The position numbers and the translations under genes are program-made. A stretch of 28,678 nt of DNA, taken from contig NW_022204978.1 of assembly GCF_008831285.2 (NCBI RefSeq), positions 1-28,678 on the forward strand, read 5' to 3'. This DNA comes from Nymphaea colorata (taxonomy: Eukaryota; Streptophyta; Magnoliopsida; Nymphaeales; Nymphaeaceae). The stretch's first letter is position 1. Each line of letters begins with the position of its first letter. The notes below the pieces were generated by a model, which worked only from the letters and a program-made list of their open reading frames with translations, made no database searches and was not told the origin of the DNA. This document shows, one piece after another, positions 1 to 9,818 of this stretch.

Positions 1-655
1 ATGAAATTAATGATATTGGAGTGATTCATTTGGTGTCTTGTAAGTAACCTAATGTGTTTCACTTGTTATTACATATATTGATCACTTATATTTAATTGAG
101 AGAGATTAAGCGATTCATTTCACTTGTTATACATATGATTTATCACTTGTATTAATTGAATGTGCGTGACCATTTCTACTTAGTAAGAATACCTAGTGGC
201 TTTGATACCAGAAGTTCGTTGAATACATATATAAGAATGATTTAATGATTGAAATACATTTCATGTGGATACAACACGTGTAGTAGTCCGATGAGTTGAA
301 TTTATGTTACAACTATAGTGCACGATCTAATGATTGAAATCACAAGTTCGTATCAATACAAGTGCGATTTAAGTGATTCAAATGATCACACATACTTAAT
401 TGAATGTGCTTAACTTGTTGTTACATCATATTGCTAGATTAAGTGAATTCAAATCACAAGTTTGTGTAAAAATAAATGAGATTTGAGTGATTCATTTGGT
501 GTCTTATAATTAACCTAATTGTTTCACTCGTTATGAATCTATGATCAACGATTTAAACATAAAAACTCACAAGTTTATATGGATGTAAAGGAGACCTATG
601 GATTAGTTTAGTTTGATCCTTGAGTTTGTTCAATAAGTTGAACATGTTGTTACAT

Positions 656-710
656 CTCATTCATTTGTATCCATATGCACCCTAAATCACTCGTCTCGAT
701 ACGGTGAGAT
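656..710. repeat. Micro-inversion in A22 of H0
   Basis: Inverted text CTCATTCATTTGTATCC lies inside an otherwise forward A monomer. The 22-bp palindrome at its right edge is degraded here (GATACGGTGAG). Confidence 0.85.
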
Positions 711-1254
711 TTAAGTGATTCATTTGATCACGCATACTTAATTGAATGTGCTTAACTGTTGTTACGTCATTATTAAATGATTTAGTATATTGAAATCATA
801 GGTTTGTATGGAAATGAATGAGATTTGAGTGATTCATTTGGTGTCTTGTAGGTAACCTAATATGTTTCACTTGTTATTACATATATTTGATCACATATAT
901 TTAATTGAGAGATTAAATGATTCATTTTCACTTGTTATTACATATATTTGATCAATATATTTAATTGAGTGTGCGTAGCCATTGTTACATACGTATAGAA
1001 TGACTTAGTGGCTTGAAATAAGAAGTTCGTTTGGAAATGAATGAGAGTCAGGTCATTAAGTTGGTCCCTTACAGTTAATCTAGTGTATTTCACTTGTTAT
1101 TACATATATATGAATGATTAAATGATTGAAATCGCAAGTTCATATGGATACAAATGGGATCTATGCATTACTTTGAATGCGTGTAATTAGTCCGATGAGT
1201 TGAATTTGTTGTTACATCTATAGTGAACGATCTAAAGGATTGAAATCACGCGTT

Positions 1255-1707
1255 CGTACCAATACGAGTCAGATTTAAGTGATTCATATGATCACCATAC
1301 TTATTGAATGTACTTGACTTATTGTTATATCCATGTTAAATCACAAGGCTTGCATGAAAATGAATGAGATTCGAGTGATTCATTTGGTGTCTTATGGTTT
1401 ACCTAATGTGTTTACTAGTTGTTACATTTATAATGATTCTTAATACGGATGTCCTTAACAAGTGATTCATTTGGTGTCATATAGTTAACCTAATGTGTTT
1501 CACTTGTAATTTAATTGAATGTGCTTAACAAGTGAATTAGGTTAACAATAGGGCACCAAATGAATCACTCAAATCTCATTCATTTTCATGCAAGCCTGTG
1601 ATTTCAATCTACTAAATCATTTAACATGGATATAACAATAAGTCAAGTACATTCAATAAAGTATGCGTGATCATATGAATCACTTAAATCTGACTCGTAT
1701 TGGTACG
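1255..1707. repeat. Fold-back module of H0
   Basis: The left arm begins CGTACCAATACGAGTCAG and the right arm ends CTGACTCGTATTGGTACG. The arms are about 175 bp. The inner palindrome 1462-1568 has GTGATTCATTTGGTG at one end and CACC-AAATGAATCAC at the other. Confidence 0.94.
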
Positions 1708-3758
1708 ACTATAGTGCACGATCTAAAGGATTGAAATTACAAGTTCGTATCAATACAAGTGCGATTTAAGTGATTCAAATGATCACACATACTTAATTGA
1801 ATGTGCTTAACTTATTGTTACATCCATGTTGCTTGATTAAGTGAACTGAAATCACAAGTTTGTATGAAAATGAATGTGATTCGAGTGATTCATTTGGTGT
1901 CTTATAGTTAACCTAACGTGTTTCACATGTTATTACATCCATATCAATGATTTAAATAATTAAAACTCACAAGTTTATATGGATATAAAGGAGACCTATG
2001 CATTAGTTTGATCCTTTCTAGTTTGTACGATAAGTTGAACATGTTGTTACATCTATAATGATCGATGCATAAGTTCACATCAATACGAGTGGATTTAAGT
2101 GATTCAATTGATCACACATATTTAATTGAATGTACTTAACTTGTTGTTACGTTTATATTAAATGATTTAGTAAATTCAAATCATAGGTTTATATGAAAAT
2201 GAATGGATTCGAGTGATTCATTTGGTGTTTACAGGTAACTTAATGTGTTTCACTTGTTATTACATACATTTGATCACTTATGTTTAATCGAGAGATTATG
2301 TGATTCATTTTTACTTGTTCTTACATACATTTGATAACTTATATTTAATTGAATGTGCGTAACCATTTGTTACATACGTATAGAATGACTTAGTGGCTTG
2401 AAAAAAGAAGTCCGTTTGGAAATGAATGAGAGTCAAGTCACTATATTGGTCCCTTATAGTTAATCTAATGTATTTCACTTGTTATTACATCTATAATGAA
2501 TGATTTAAATGGTTGAAATCACAAGTTTATATGGATACAAATGGTTGAAGTCACTATATTTGTACACGTGTAGTTAGTCCGATGAGTTGAATTTGTTGTT
2601 ACATCTATAGGGAACGTTCTAAAGGATTGAAATCACATGTTCGTACGAATACAAGTGAGATTTAAGTGATTCATATAATCATGCATACTTAATTGAATGT
2701 GTTTAACTTGTTGTTACGTCTATAATAAATGATTTAGTAGATTGAAATCACAAGTTTGTGCGAAAATGAATGAGATTCGAGTGATTCATTTGGTGTCTTG
2801 TAGTTAACCTATTGTGTTTCACTTGTTATTACATCTTTGATCAATGATTTAAATGATTAAAACTTACAAGTTTGTATGGATATAAAGGAGACCTATGCAT
2901 TAGTTTGATCCCTTGTAGTTAGTTCAATAAGTTGAACTAGTTCTTACATCTATGTGATCGATGTAAGGAATTGAAATCACAAGTTCGTATCAATACGAGT
3001 GGGATTTAAGTGATTCATTTTATCACACAAACGTAATTGAATGTGCTTAACTTGTTGTTACGTCTATATTAAATGATTTAGTATATTAAAATCATAGGTT
3101 TGTATGAAAATTAATGATATTGGAGTGATTCATTTGGTGTCTTGTAAGTAACCTAATGTGTTTCACTTGTTATTACATATATTTGATAACTTATATTTAA
3201 TTGAGAGAGATTAAGTGATTCATTTTCACTTGTACTTAATTGAATGTGCGTGACCATTTCTTACTTACGTATAGAATGACCTAGTGGCTTTGATACCAGA
3301 AGTTCGTTTGGAATACATATATAATGAATGATTTAAATGATTGAAATCACATGTTCATGTGGATACAAACGCGTGTAGTTAGTCCGATGAGTTGAATTTA
3401 TTGTTACAACTATAGTGCACGATCTAAATGATTGAAATCACAAGTTCGTATCAATACAAGTGCGATTTATGTGATTCAAATGATCACACATACTTAATTG
3501 AATGTGCTTAACTTATTGTTACATCTATATTGCTTGATTAAGTGAATTCAAATCACAAGTTTGTGTGAAAATAAATGAGATTTGAGTGATTCATTTGGTG
3601 TCTTATAATTAACCTAATGTGTTTCACTCGTTATGACATCTATGATCAAGGATTTAAACATAAAAACTCACAAGTTTATATGGATGTAAAGGAGACCTAT
3701 GGATTAGTTTAGTTTGATCCCTTGTAGTTTGTTCAATAAGTTGAACATGTTGTTACAT

Positions 3759-3811
3759 CTCATTCATTTGTATCCATACGCACACTAAATCACTCGTCTC
3801 GATACGAGTGA
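3759..3811. repeat. Micro-inversion and 22-bp palindrome in A22 of H1
   Basis: The inverted segment CTCATTCATTTGTATCC...GCAC is followed by a 22-bp near-palindrome at 3790-3811. Its arms are TCACTCGT and ACGAGTGA around a six-base centre, CTCGAT, with a TCGA core. Confidence 0.92.
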
Positions 3812-4247
3812 GATTTAAGTGATTCATTTGATCACGCATACTTAATTGAATGTGTTAACTTGTTGTTACGTCATTATTAAATGATTTAGTATATTGAAAT
3901 CATAGGTTTGTATAGAAATGAATGAGATTTGAGTGATTCATTTGGTGTCTTGTAGGTAACCTAATATGTTTCACTTGTTATTACATATATTTGATCACAT
4001 ATATTTAATTGAGAGATTAAATGATTCATTTTCACTTGTTATTACATATATTTGATCAATATATTTAAATGAGTGTGCGTAGCCATTTGTTACATACGTA
4101 TAGAATGACTTAGTGGCTTGAAATAAGAAGTTCGTTTGGAAATGAATGAGAGTCAGGTCATTAAGTTGGTCCCTTACAGTTAATCTAGTGTATTTCACTT
4201 GTCATTACATCTATAGTGAACGATCTAAAGGATTGAAATCACGCGTT

Positions 4248-4716
4248 CGTACCAATACGAGTCAGATTTAAGTGATTCATATGATCACGCATACTTTATT
4301 GAAAGTACTTGACTTATTGTTATATCCATGTTAAATGATTTAGTAGATCGAAATCACAGGCTTGCATGAAAATGAATGAGATTCGAGTGATTCATTTGGT
4401 GTCTTATGGTTTACCTAATGTGTTTCACTAGTTGTTACATTTATAATGATTCTTAATACGGATGTCTTTAACAAGTGATTCATTTGGTGTCATATAGTTA
4501 ACCTAATGTGTTTCACTCGTAATTTAATTGAATGGCTTAACAAGTGAATTAGGTTACAATAGGCACCAAATGAATCACTCAAATCTCATTCATTTTCATG
4601 CAACCTGTGATTTCAATCTACTAAATCATTTAACATGGATATAACAATAAGTCAAGTACATTCAATAAAGTATGCGTGATCATATGAATCACTTAAATCT
4701 GACTCGTATTGGTACG
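4248..4716. repeat. Fold-back module of H1
   Basis: The arms are as in the other copies. The inner palindrome is at 4475-4578. The right arm carries small private losses near 4555-4565 and 4602. Confidence 0.94.
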
Positions 4717-4717
4717 A

Positions 4718-6017
4718 CTATAGTGCACGATCTAAAGGATTGAAATTACAAGTTCGTATCAATACAAGTGCGATTTAAGTGATTCAAATGATCACACATA
4801 CTTAATTGAATGTGCTTAACTTATTGTTACATCCATGTTGCTTGATTAAGTGAACTGAAATCACAAGTTTGTATGAAAATGAATGTGATTCGAGTGATTC
4901 ATTTGGTGTCTTATAGTTAACCTAACGTGTTTCACATGTTATTACATCCATGATCAATGATTTAAATAATTAAAACTCACAAGTTTATATGGATATAAAG
5001 GAGACCTATGCATTAGTTTGATCCTTTCTAGTTTGTACGATAAGTTGAACATGTTGTTACATCTATAGTGATCGATGCACAAGTTCACATCAATACGAGT
5101 GGGATTTAAGTGATTCAATTGATCACGCATATTTAATTGAATGTACTTAACTTGTTGTTACGTTTATATTAAATGATTTAGTAAATTCAAATCATAGGTT
5201 TATATAAAATGAATGGGATTCGAGTGATTCATTGGTGTTTTACAGGTAACTTAATGTGTTTCACTTGTTATTACATACATTTGATCACTTATGTTTAATC
5301 GAGAGATTATGTGATTCATTTTTACTTGTTCTTATATATATTTGATCAATATATTTAATTGAGTGTGCGAAGCCATTTGTTACATACGTATAGAATGACT
5401 TAGTGGCTTGAAATAAGAAGTTCGTTTGGAAATGAATGAGAGTCAGGTCATTAAGTTGTCCCTTACAGTTAATCTAGTGTATTTCACTTGTTATTACATC
5501 TATAATGAGTGATTTAAATGATTGAAATCGCAAGTTCATATGGATACAAATGGATCTATGCATTACTTTGAATGCGTGTAATTAGTCCGATGAGTTGAAT
5601 TTTTGTTACATCTATAGTGAACGATTTAAAGGATTGACATCAGCGTTCGTACCAATAAAAGTGAGATTTAAATGATTCATATGATCATGCATGCTTAATT
5701 GAATGTGTTTAACTTGTTGTTACATCTATATTAAATGATTTAGTAGATCGAAAATAAAAGGTGTCATATAGTTAACCTAAGTGTTTCACTTGTAATTTAA
5801 TTGAATGTGCTTAACAAGTGAATTAGGTTAACAATAGGGCACCAAATGAATCACTCAAATCTCATTATTTTCATGCAAGCCTGTGATTTCAATCTACTAA
5901 ATCATTTAACATGGATATATGACTAAAGTATGCTTGATCATATGAATCACTTAAATTGACTCGTATTGGTACGTATGCGATGATAATAATCATTAAATCT
6001 GACTCGTATTGGTACGA
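4718..6017 (+). repeat. HOR copy H2, short variant (chimeric unit)
   Basis: This is a 1300-bp short higher-order repeat. It begins like unit 1 (A-B-C-A-B-s1). At about 5331-5345 it switches within the next short monomer to unit 3 sequence (s2-D-E), dropping the equivalent of two 0.87-kb units. The chimeric unit is 4718-5600. The module at 5601-6017 has an A monomer resembling A10 (AATGTGTTTAACTTG) rather than the usual A28. A deletion near 5755-5760 removes the end of B and the start of the fold-back core. A 45-bp tandem duplication sits at 5928-6015. Confidence 0.93.
5760..6016. repeat. Reduced fold-back of H2 with tandem duplication
   Basis: The left arm is of a different A type and is separated from the core by a deletion, so only the core (about 5760-5843) and part of the arms can pair. 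The right arm contains two copies of a ~45-bp segment, 5928-5972 and 5973-6015, both ending CTCGTATTGGTAC. The second has several changes (TATGCGATGATAATAATC). Confidence 0.88.
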
Positions 6018-8088
6018 CTATAGTGCACGATCTAAAGGATTGAAATTACAAGTTCGTATCAATACAAGTGCGATTTAAGTGATTCAAATGATCACAATAC
6101 TTAATTGAATGTGCTTAACTTATTGTTACATCCATGTTGCTTGATTAAGTGAACTGAAATCACAAGTTTGTATGAAAATGAATGTGATTCGAGTGATTCA
6201 TTTGGTGTCTTATAGTTAACCTAACGTGTTTCAAATTACATCCATGATCAATGATTTAAATAATTAAAACTCACAAGTTTATATGGATATAAAGGAGACC
6301 TATGCATTAGTTTGATCCTTTCTAGTTTGTACGATAAGTTGAACATGTTGTTACATCTATAGTGATCGATGCACAAGTTCACATCAATACGAGTGGGATT
6401 TAAGTGATTCAATTGATCACGCATATTTAATTGAATGTACTTAACTTGTTGTTACGTTTATATTAAATGATTTAGTAAATTCAAATCATAGGTTTATATG
6501 AAAATGAATGGGATTCGAGTGATTCATTTGGTGTTTACAGGTAACTTAATGTGTTTCACTTGTTATTACATACATTTGATCACTTATGTTTAATCGAGAG
6601 ATTATGTGATTCATTTTTACTTGTTCTTACATACATTTGATAACTTATATTTAATTGAATGTGCGTAACCATTTGTTACATACGTATAGAATGACTTAGT
6701 GGCTTGAAAAAAGAAGTCCGTTTGGAAATGAATGAGAGTCAAGTCACTATATTGGTCCCTTATAGTTAATCTAATGTATTTCACTTGTTATTACATCTAT
6801 AATGAATGATTTAAATGGTTGAAATCACAAGTTTATATGGATACAAATGGTTGAAGTCACTATATTTGTACACGTGTAGTTAGTCCGATGAGTTGAATTT
6901 GTTGTTACATCTATAGGGAACGTTCTAAAGGATTGAAATCACATGTTCGTACGAATACAAGTGAGATTTAAGTGATTCATATAATCATGCATACTTAATT
7001 GAATGTGTTTAACTTGTTGTTACGTCTATAATAAATGATTTAGTAGATTGAAATCACAAGTTTGTGCGAAAATGAATGAGATTCGAGTGATTCATTTGGT
7101 GTCTTGTAGTTAACCTATTGTGTTTCACTTGTTATTACATCTTTGATCAATGATTTAAATGATTAAAACTTACAAGTTTGTATGGATATAAAGGAGACCT
7201 ATGCATTAGTTTGATCCCTTGTAGTTAGTTCAATAAGTTGAACTAGTTCTTACATCTATGGTGATCGATGTAAGGAATTGAAATCACAAGTTCGTATCAA
7301 TACGAGTGGGATTTAAGTGATTCATTTTATCACACATACGTAATTGAATGTGCTTAACTTGTTGTTACGTCTATATTAAATGATTTAGTAGATTAAAATC
7401 ATAGGTTTGTATGAAAATGAATGATATTGGAGTGATTCATTTGGTGTCTTGTAAGTAACCTAATGTGTTTCACTTGTTATTACATATATTTGATCACTTA
7501 TATTTAATTGAGAGAGATTAAGTGATTCATTTCACTTGTTATTACATATAATTGATCACTTGTATTTAATTGAATGTGCGTGACCATTTCTTACTTACGT
7601 ATAGAATGACCTAGTGGCTTTGATACCAGAAGTTCGTTTGGAATACATATATAATGAATGATTTAAATGATTGAAATCACATGTTCATGTGGATACAAAC
7701 GCGTGTAGTTAGTCGATGAGTTGAATTTATTGTTACAACTATAGTGCACGATCTAAATGATTGAAATCACAAGTTCGTATCAATACAAGTGCGATTTAAG
7801 TGATTCAAATGATCACACATACTTAATTGAATGTGCTTAACTTGTTGTTACATCCATATTGCTAGATTAAGTGAATTCAAATCACAAGTTTGTGTGAAAA
7901 TAAATGAGATTTGAGTGATTCATTTGGTGTCTTATAATTAACCTAATGTGTTTCACTCGTTATGACATCTATGATCAACGATTTAAACGATAAAAACTCA
8001 CAAGTTTATATGGATGTAAAGGAGACCTATGGATTAGTTTAGTTTGATCCCTTGTAGTTTGTTCAATAAGTTGAACATGTTGTTACAT

Positions 8089-8141
8089 CTCATTCATTTG
8101 TATCCATACGCACACTAAATCACTCGTCTCGATACGAGTGA
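8089..8141. repeat. Micro-inversion and 22-bp palindrome in A22 of H3
   Basis: Same structure as in H1. The palindrome is at 8120-8141 with only one mismatched pair, next to the TCGA core. Confidence 0.92.
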
Positions 8142-8689
8142 GATTTAAGTGATTCATTTGATCACGCATACTTAATTGAATGTGCTTAACTTGTTACGTC
8201 ATTATTAAATGATTTAGTATATTGAAATCATAGGTTTGTATGGAAATGAATGAGATTTGAGTGATTCATTTGGTGTCTTGTAGGTAACCTAATATGTTTC
8301 ACTTGTTATTACATATATTTGATCACATATATTTAATTGAGAGATTAAATGATTCATTTTCACTTGTTATTACATATATTTGATCAATATATTTAATTGA
8401 GTGTGCGTAGCCATTTGTTACATACGTATAGAATGACTTAGTGGCTTGAAATAAGAAGTTCGTTTGGAAATGAATGAGAGTCAGGTCATTAAGTTGGTCC
8501 CTTACAGTTAATCTAGTGTATTTCACTTGTTATTACATCTATAATGAATGATTTAAATGATTGAAATCGCAAGTTCATATGGATACAAATGGGATCTATG
8601 CATTACTTTGAATGCGTGTAATTAGTCCGATGAGTTGAATTTGTTGTTACATCTATAGTGAACGATCTAAAGGATTGAAATCACGCGTT

Positions 8690-9156
8690 CGTACCAATAC
8701 GAGTCAGATTTAAGTGATTCATATGATCACGCATACTTTATTGAATGTACTTGATTGTTAATCATGTTAAATGATTTAGTAGATCGAAATCACAGGCTTG
8801 CATGAAAATGAATGAGATTCGAGTGATTCATTTGGTGTCTTATGGTTTACCTAATGTGTTTCACTAGTTGTTACATTTATAATGATTCTTAATACGGATG
8901 TCCTTAACAAGTGATTCATTTGGTGTCATATAGTTAACCTAATGTGTTTCACTTGTAATTTAATTGAATGTGCTTAACAAGTGAATTAGGTTAACAATAG
9001 GGCACCAAATGAATCACTCAAATCTCATTCATTTTCATGCAAGCCTGTGATTTCAATCTACTAAATCATTTAACATGGATATAACAATAAGTCAAGTACA
9101 TTCAATAAAGTATGCGTGATCATATGAATCACTTAAATCTGACTCGTATTGGTACG
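8690..9156. repeat. Fold-back module of H3
   Basis: The left arm is 8690-8865 and the right arm 8980-9156. They match as inverted copies with only a few differences over the outer ~150 bp; the left arm has a small deletion at TTGATTGTTAATCATG. The inner palindrome is at 8911-9017. Confidence 0.95.
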
Positions 9157-9157
9157 A

Positions 9158-9262
9158 CTATAGTGCACGATCTAAAGGATTGAAATTACAAGTTCGTATC
9201 AATACAAGTGCGATTTAAGTGATTCAAATGATCACACATACTTAATTGAATGTGCTTAACTT
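9158..9262 (+). repeat. Class A monomer, position 1 (reference)
   Basis: This is a 105-bp monomer whose 5' end is cut by the preceding inverted segment, so it opens with CTATAGTGCACGATC instead of GTTGTTAC. It contains the dyad TCGTATCAATAC and ends in the class A block GATCACACATACTTAATTG. Its equivalents mark the start of every HOR in the window. Confidence 0.93.
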
Positions 9263-9377
9263 ATTGTTACATCCATGTTGCTTGATTAAGTGAACTGAAA
9301 TCACAAGTTTGTATGAAAATGAATGTGATTCGAGTGATTCATTTGGTGTCTTATAGTTAACCTAACGTGTTTCACAT
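9263..9377 (+). repeat. Class B monomer, position 2 (reference)
   Basis: This is a 115-bp monomer. The first half resembles class A (GAAATCACAAGTTTGTATG). The second half has the class B signature GATTCGAGTGATTCATTTGG, then TAACCTAACGTGTTTCACA. Confidence 0.93.
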
Positions 9378-9492
9378 GTTATTACATCCATGATCAATGA
9401 TTTAAATAATTAAAACTCACAAGTTTATATGGATATAAAGGAGACCTATGCATTAGTTTGATCCTTTCTAGTTTGTACGATAAGTTGAACAT
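9378..9492 (+). repeat. Class C monomer, position 3 (reference)
   Basis: This is a 115-bp monomer with the class C signature ATATAAAGGAGACCTATGC and AGTTGAACATG at its end. The GGAGACC-ATG string looks like a bacterial ribosome-binding site, but a stop codon follows two codons later (ATG CAT TAG). It is simply part of the repeat. Confidence 0.93.
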
Positions 9493-9593
9493 GTTGTTAC
9501 ATCTATAGTGATCGATGCACAAGTTCACATCAATACGAGTGGGATTTAAGTGATTCAATTGATCACGCATATTTAATTGAATGTACTTAACTT
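9493..9593 (+). repeat. Class A monomer, position 4 (reference)
   Basis: This is a 101-bp class A monomer, shorter than usual through an internal loss in the GATCGATGCACAAG stretch. It ends GATCACGCATATTTAATTG. Confidence 0.92.
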
Positions 9594-9708
9594 GTTGTTA
9601 CGTTTATATTAAATGATTTAGTAAATTCAAATCATAGGTTTATATGAAAATGAATGGGATTCGAGTGATTCATTTGGTGTTTTACAGGTAACTTAATGTG
9701 TTTCACTT
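9594..9708 (+). repeat. Class B monomer, position 5 (reference)
   Basis: This is a 115-bp class B monomer with unit-1-specific spelling (GTGTTTTACAGGTAACTTAA). This spelling distinguishes unit 1 from units 2 and 3, where the same place reads GTGTCTTGTAAGTAACC or GTGTCTTGTAGGTAACC. Confidence 0.93.
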
Positions 9709-9769
9709 GTTATTACATACATTTGATCACTTATGTTTAATCGAGAGATTATGTGATTCATTTTTACTT
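9709..9769 (+). repeat. Short monomer s1, position 6 (reference)
   Basis: This is a 61-bp monomer made of a normal monomer start (GTTATTACAT) joined to the 3' half of a class A-like monomer (TTGATCACTTATGTTTAAT). It fits a monomer with about 55 bp deleted from its middle. Together with s2 it makes about one monomer length (110 bp). Confidence 0.9.
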
Positions 9770-9818
9770 GTTCTTACATACATTTGATAACTTATATTTA
9801 ATTGAATGTGCGTAACCA
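9770..9818 (+). repeat. Short monomer s2, position 7 (reference)
   Basis: This is a 49-bp monomer closely related to s1 (both share TTACATA...TTTGAT...ATATTTAATTGA), ending in GTGCGTAACCA. The junction that creates the short HOR variants falls in this monomer. Confidence 0.9.

Larger units (their letters stand above)
1..1708 (+). repeat. HOR copy H0, 5'-truncated by window
   Basis: This partial higher-order repeat begins inside the B monomer of unit 2 (position B14). The rest of unit 2 runs to about 302, unit 3 covers 303-1207, and the fold-back module covers 1208-1708. The first 560 bases carry many 1-3 base deletions relative to H1, H3 and H4, for example in the s1/s2 and D/E monomers around 90-240. 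Either this copy is unusually decayed or the base calls here are poor. Confidence 0.93.
1709..4717 (+). repeat. HOR copy H1, long form lacking one E monomer
   Basis: This is a 3009-bp higher-order repeat. Unit 1 is 1709-2594, unit 2 is 2595-3399, unit 3 is 3400-4200 and the fold-back module is 4201-4717. Unit 3 lacks its E monomer: D (ending TTTCACTTGTCATTACATC) runs straight into A at about 4200, an exact one-monomer loss shared with H5. In unit 2 the s1/s2 pair is shortened by about 25 bp near 3228-3240, a deletion shared with H8 and flanked by the short direct repeat CACTTGTA. Confidence 0.95.
6018..9157 (+). repeat. HOR copy H3, full length
   Basis: This is a full 3140-bp higher-order repeat with the same length as H4. 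Unit 1 is 6018-6900, unit 2 is 6901-7728, unit 3 is 7729-8642 and the fold-back module is 8643-9157. Small private differences include the loss of about 8 bp at the B/C boundary near 6232 (TTTCAAATTACATCC), which recurs in H8/H9-type copies near 22737 and 25857. Another is the short A/B boundary near 8190 (CTTAACTTGTTACGTC). Confidence 0.97.

Noticed and set aside
3995-4198. Minus-strand open frame of 67 codons recurring at 8323-8526, 11470-11673, 17433-17636, 21691-21894 (and plus strand at 26579-26782 in the inverted array), with a related 73-codon frame at 19956-20177
   Set aside because: It covers parts of the s1-s2-D monomers, which are satellite sequence and nearly identical between HORs, so an open frame in one copy is expected in the others. 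It has low-complexity, AT-driven composition, no recognisable domain, and is broken by small indels in other copies. Its reappearance on the opposite strand simply reflects the inversion.
8458-8475. AGTTCGTTTGGAAATG in class D monomers resembles the start of the mammalian CENP-B box
   Set aside because: It has an extra base inside the TTCG...GGAA part and lacks the required CGGG end. The match is likely chance.
8690-9156. Fold-back as a MITE or other inverted-repeat transposon
   Set aside because: Both arms are ordinary satellite monomers (A28 and B29), no target-site duplication is seen, and it always sits at the same HOR position. It spread with the HOR rather than by transposition.
9440-9452. 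AAAGGAGACCTATG in class C monomers looks like a ribosome-binding site and start codon
   Set aside because: The ATG is followed by CAT and a TAG stop in most copies. The motif recurs in every class C monomer as part of the repeat, and the context is eukaryotic satellite.
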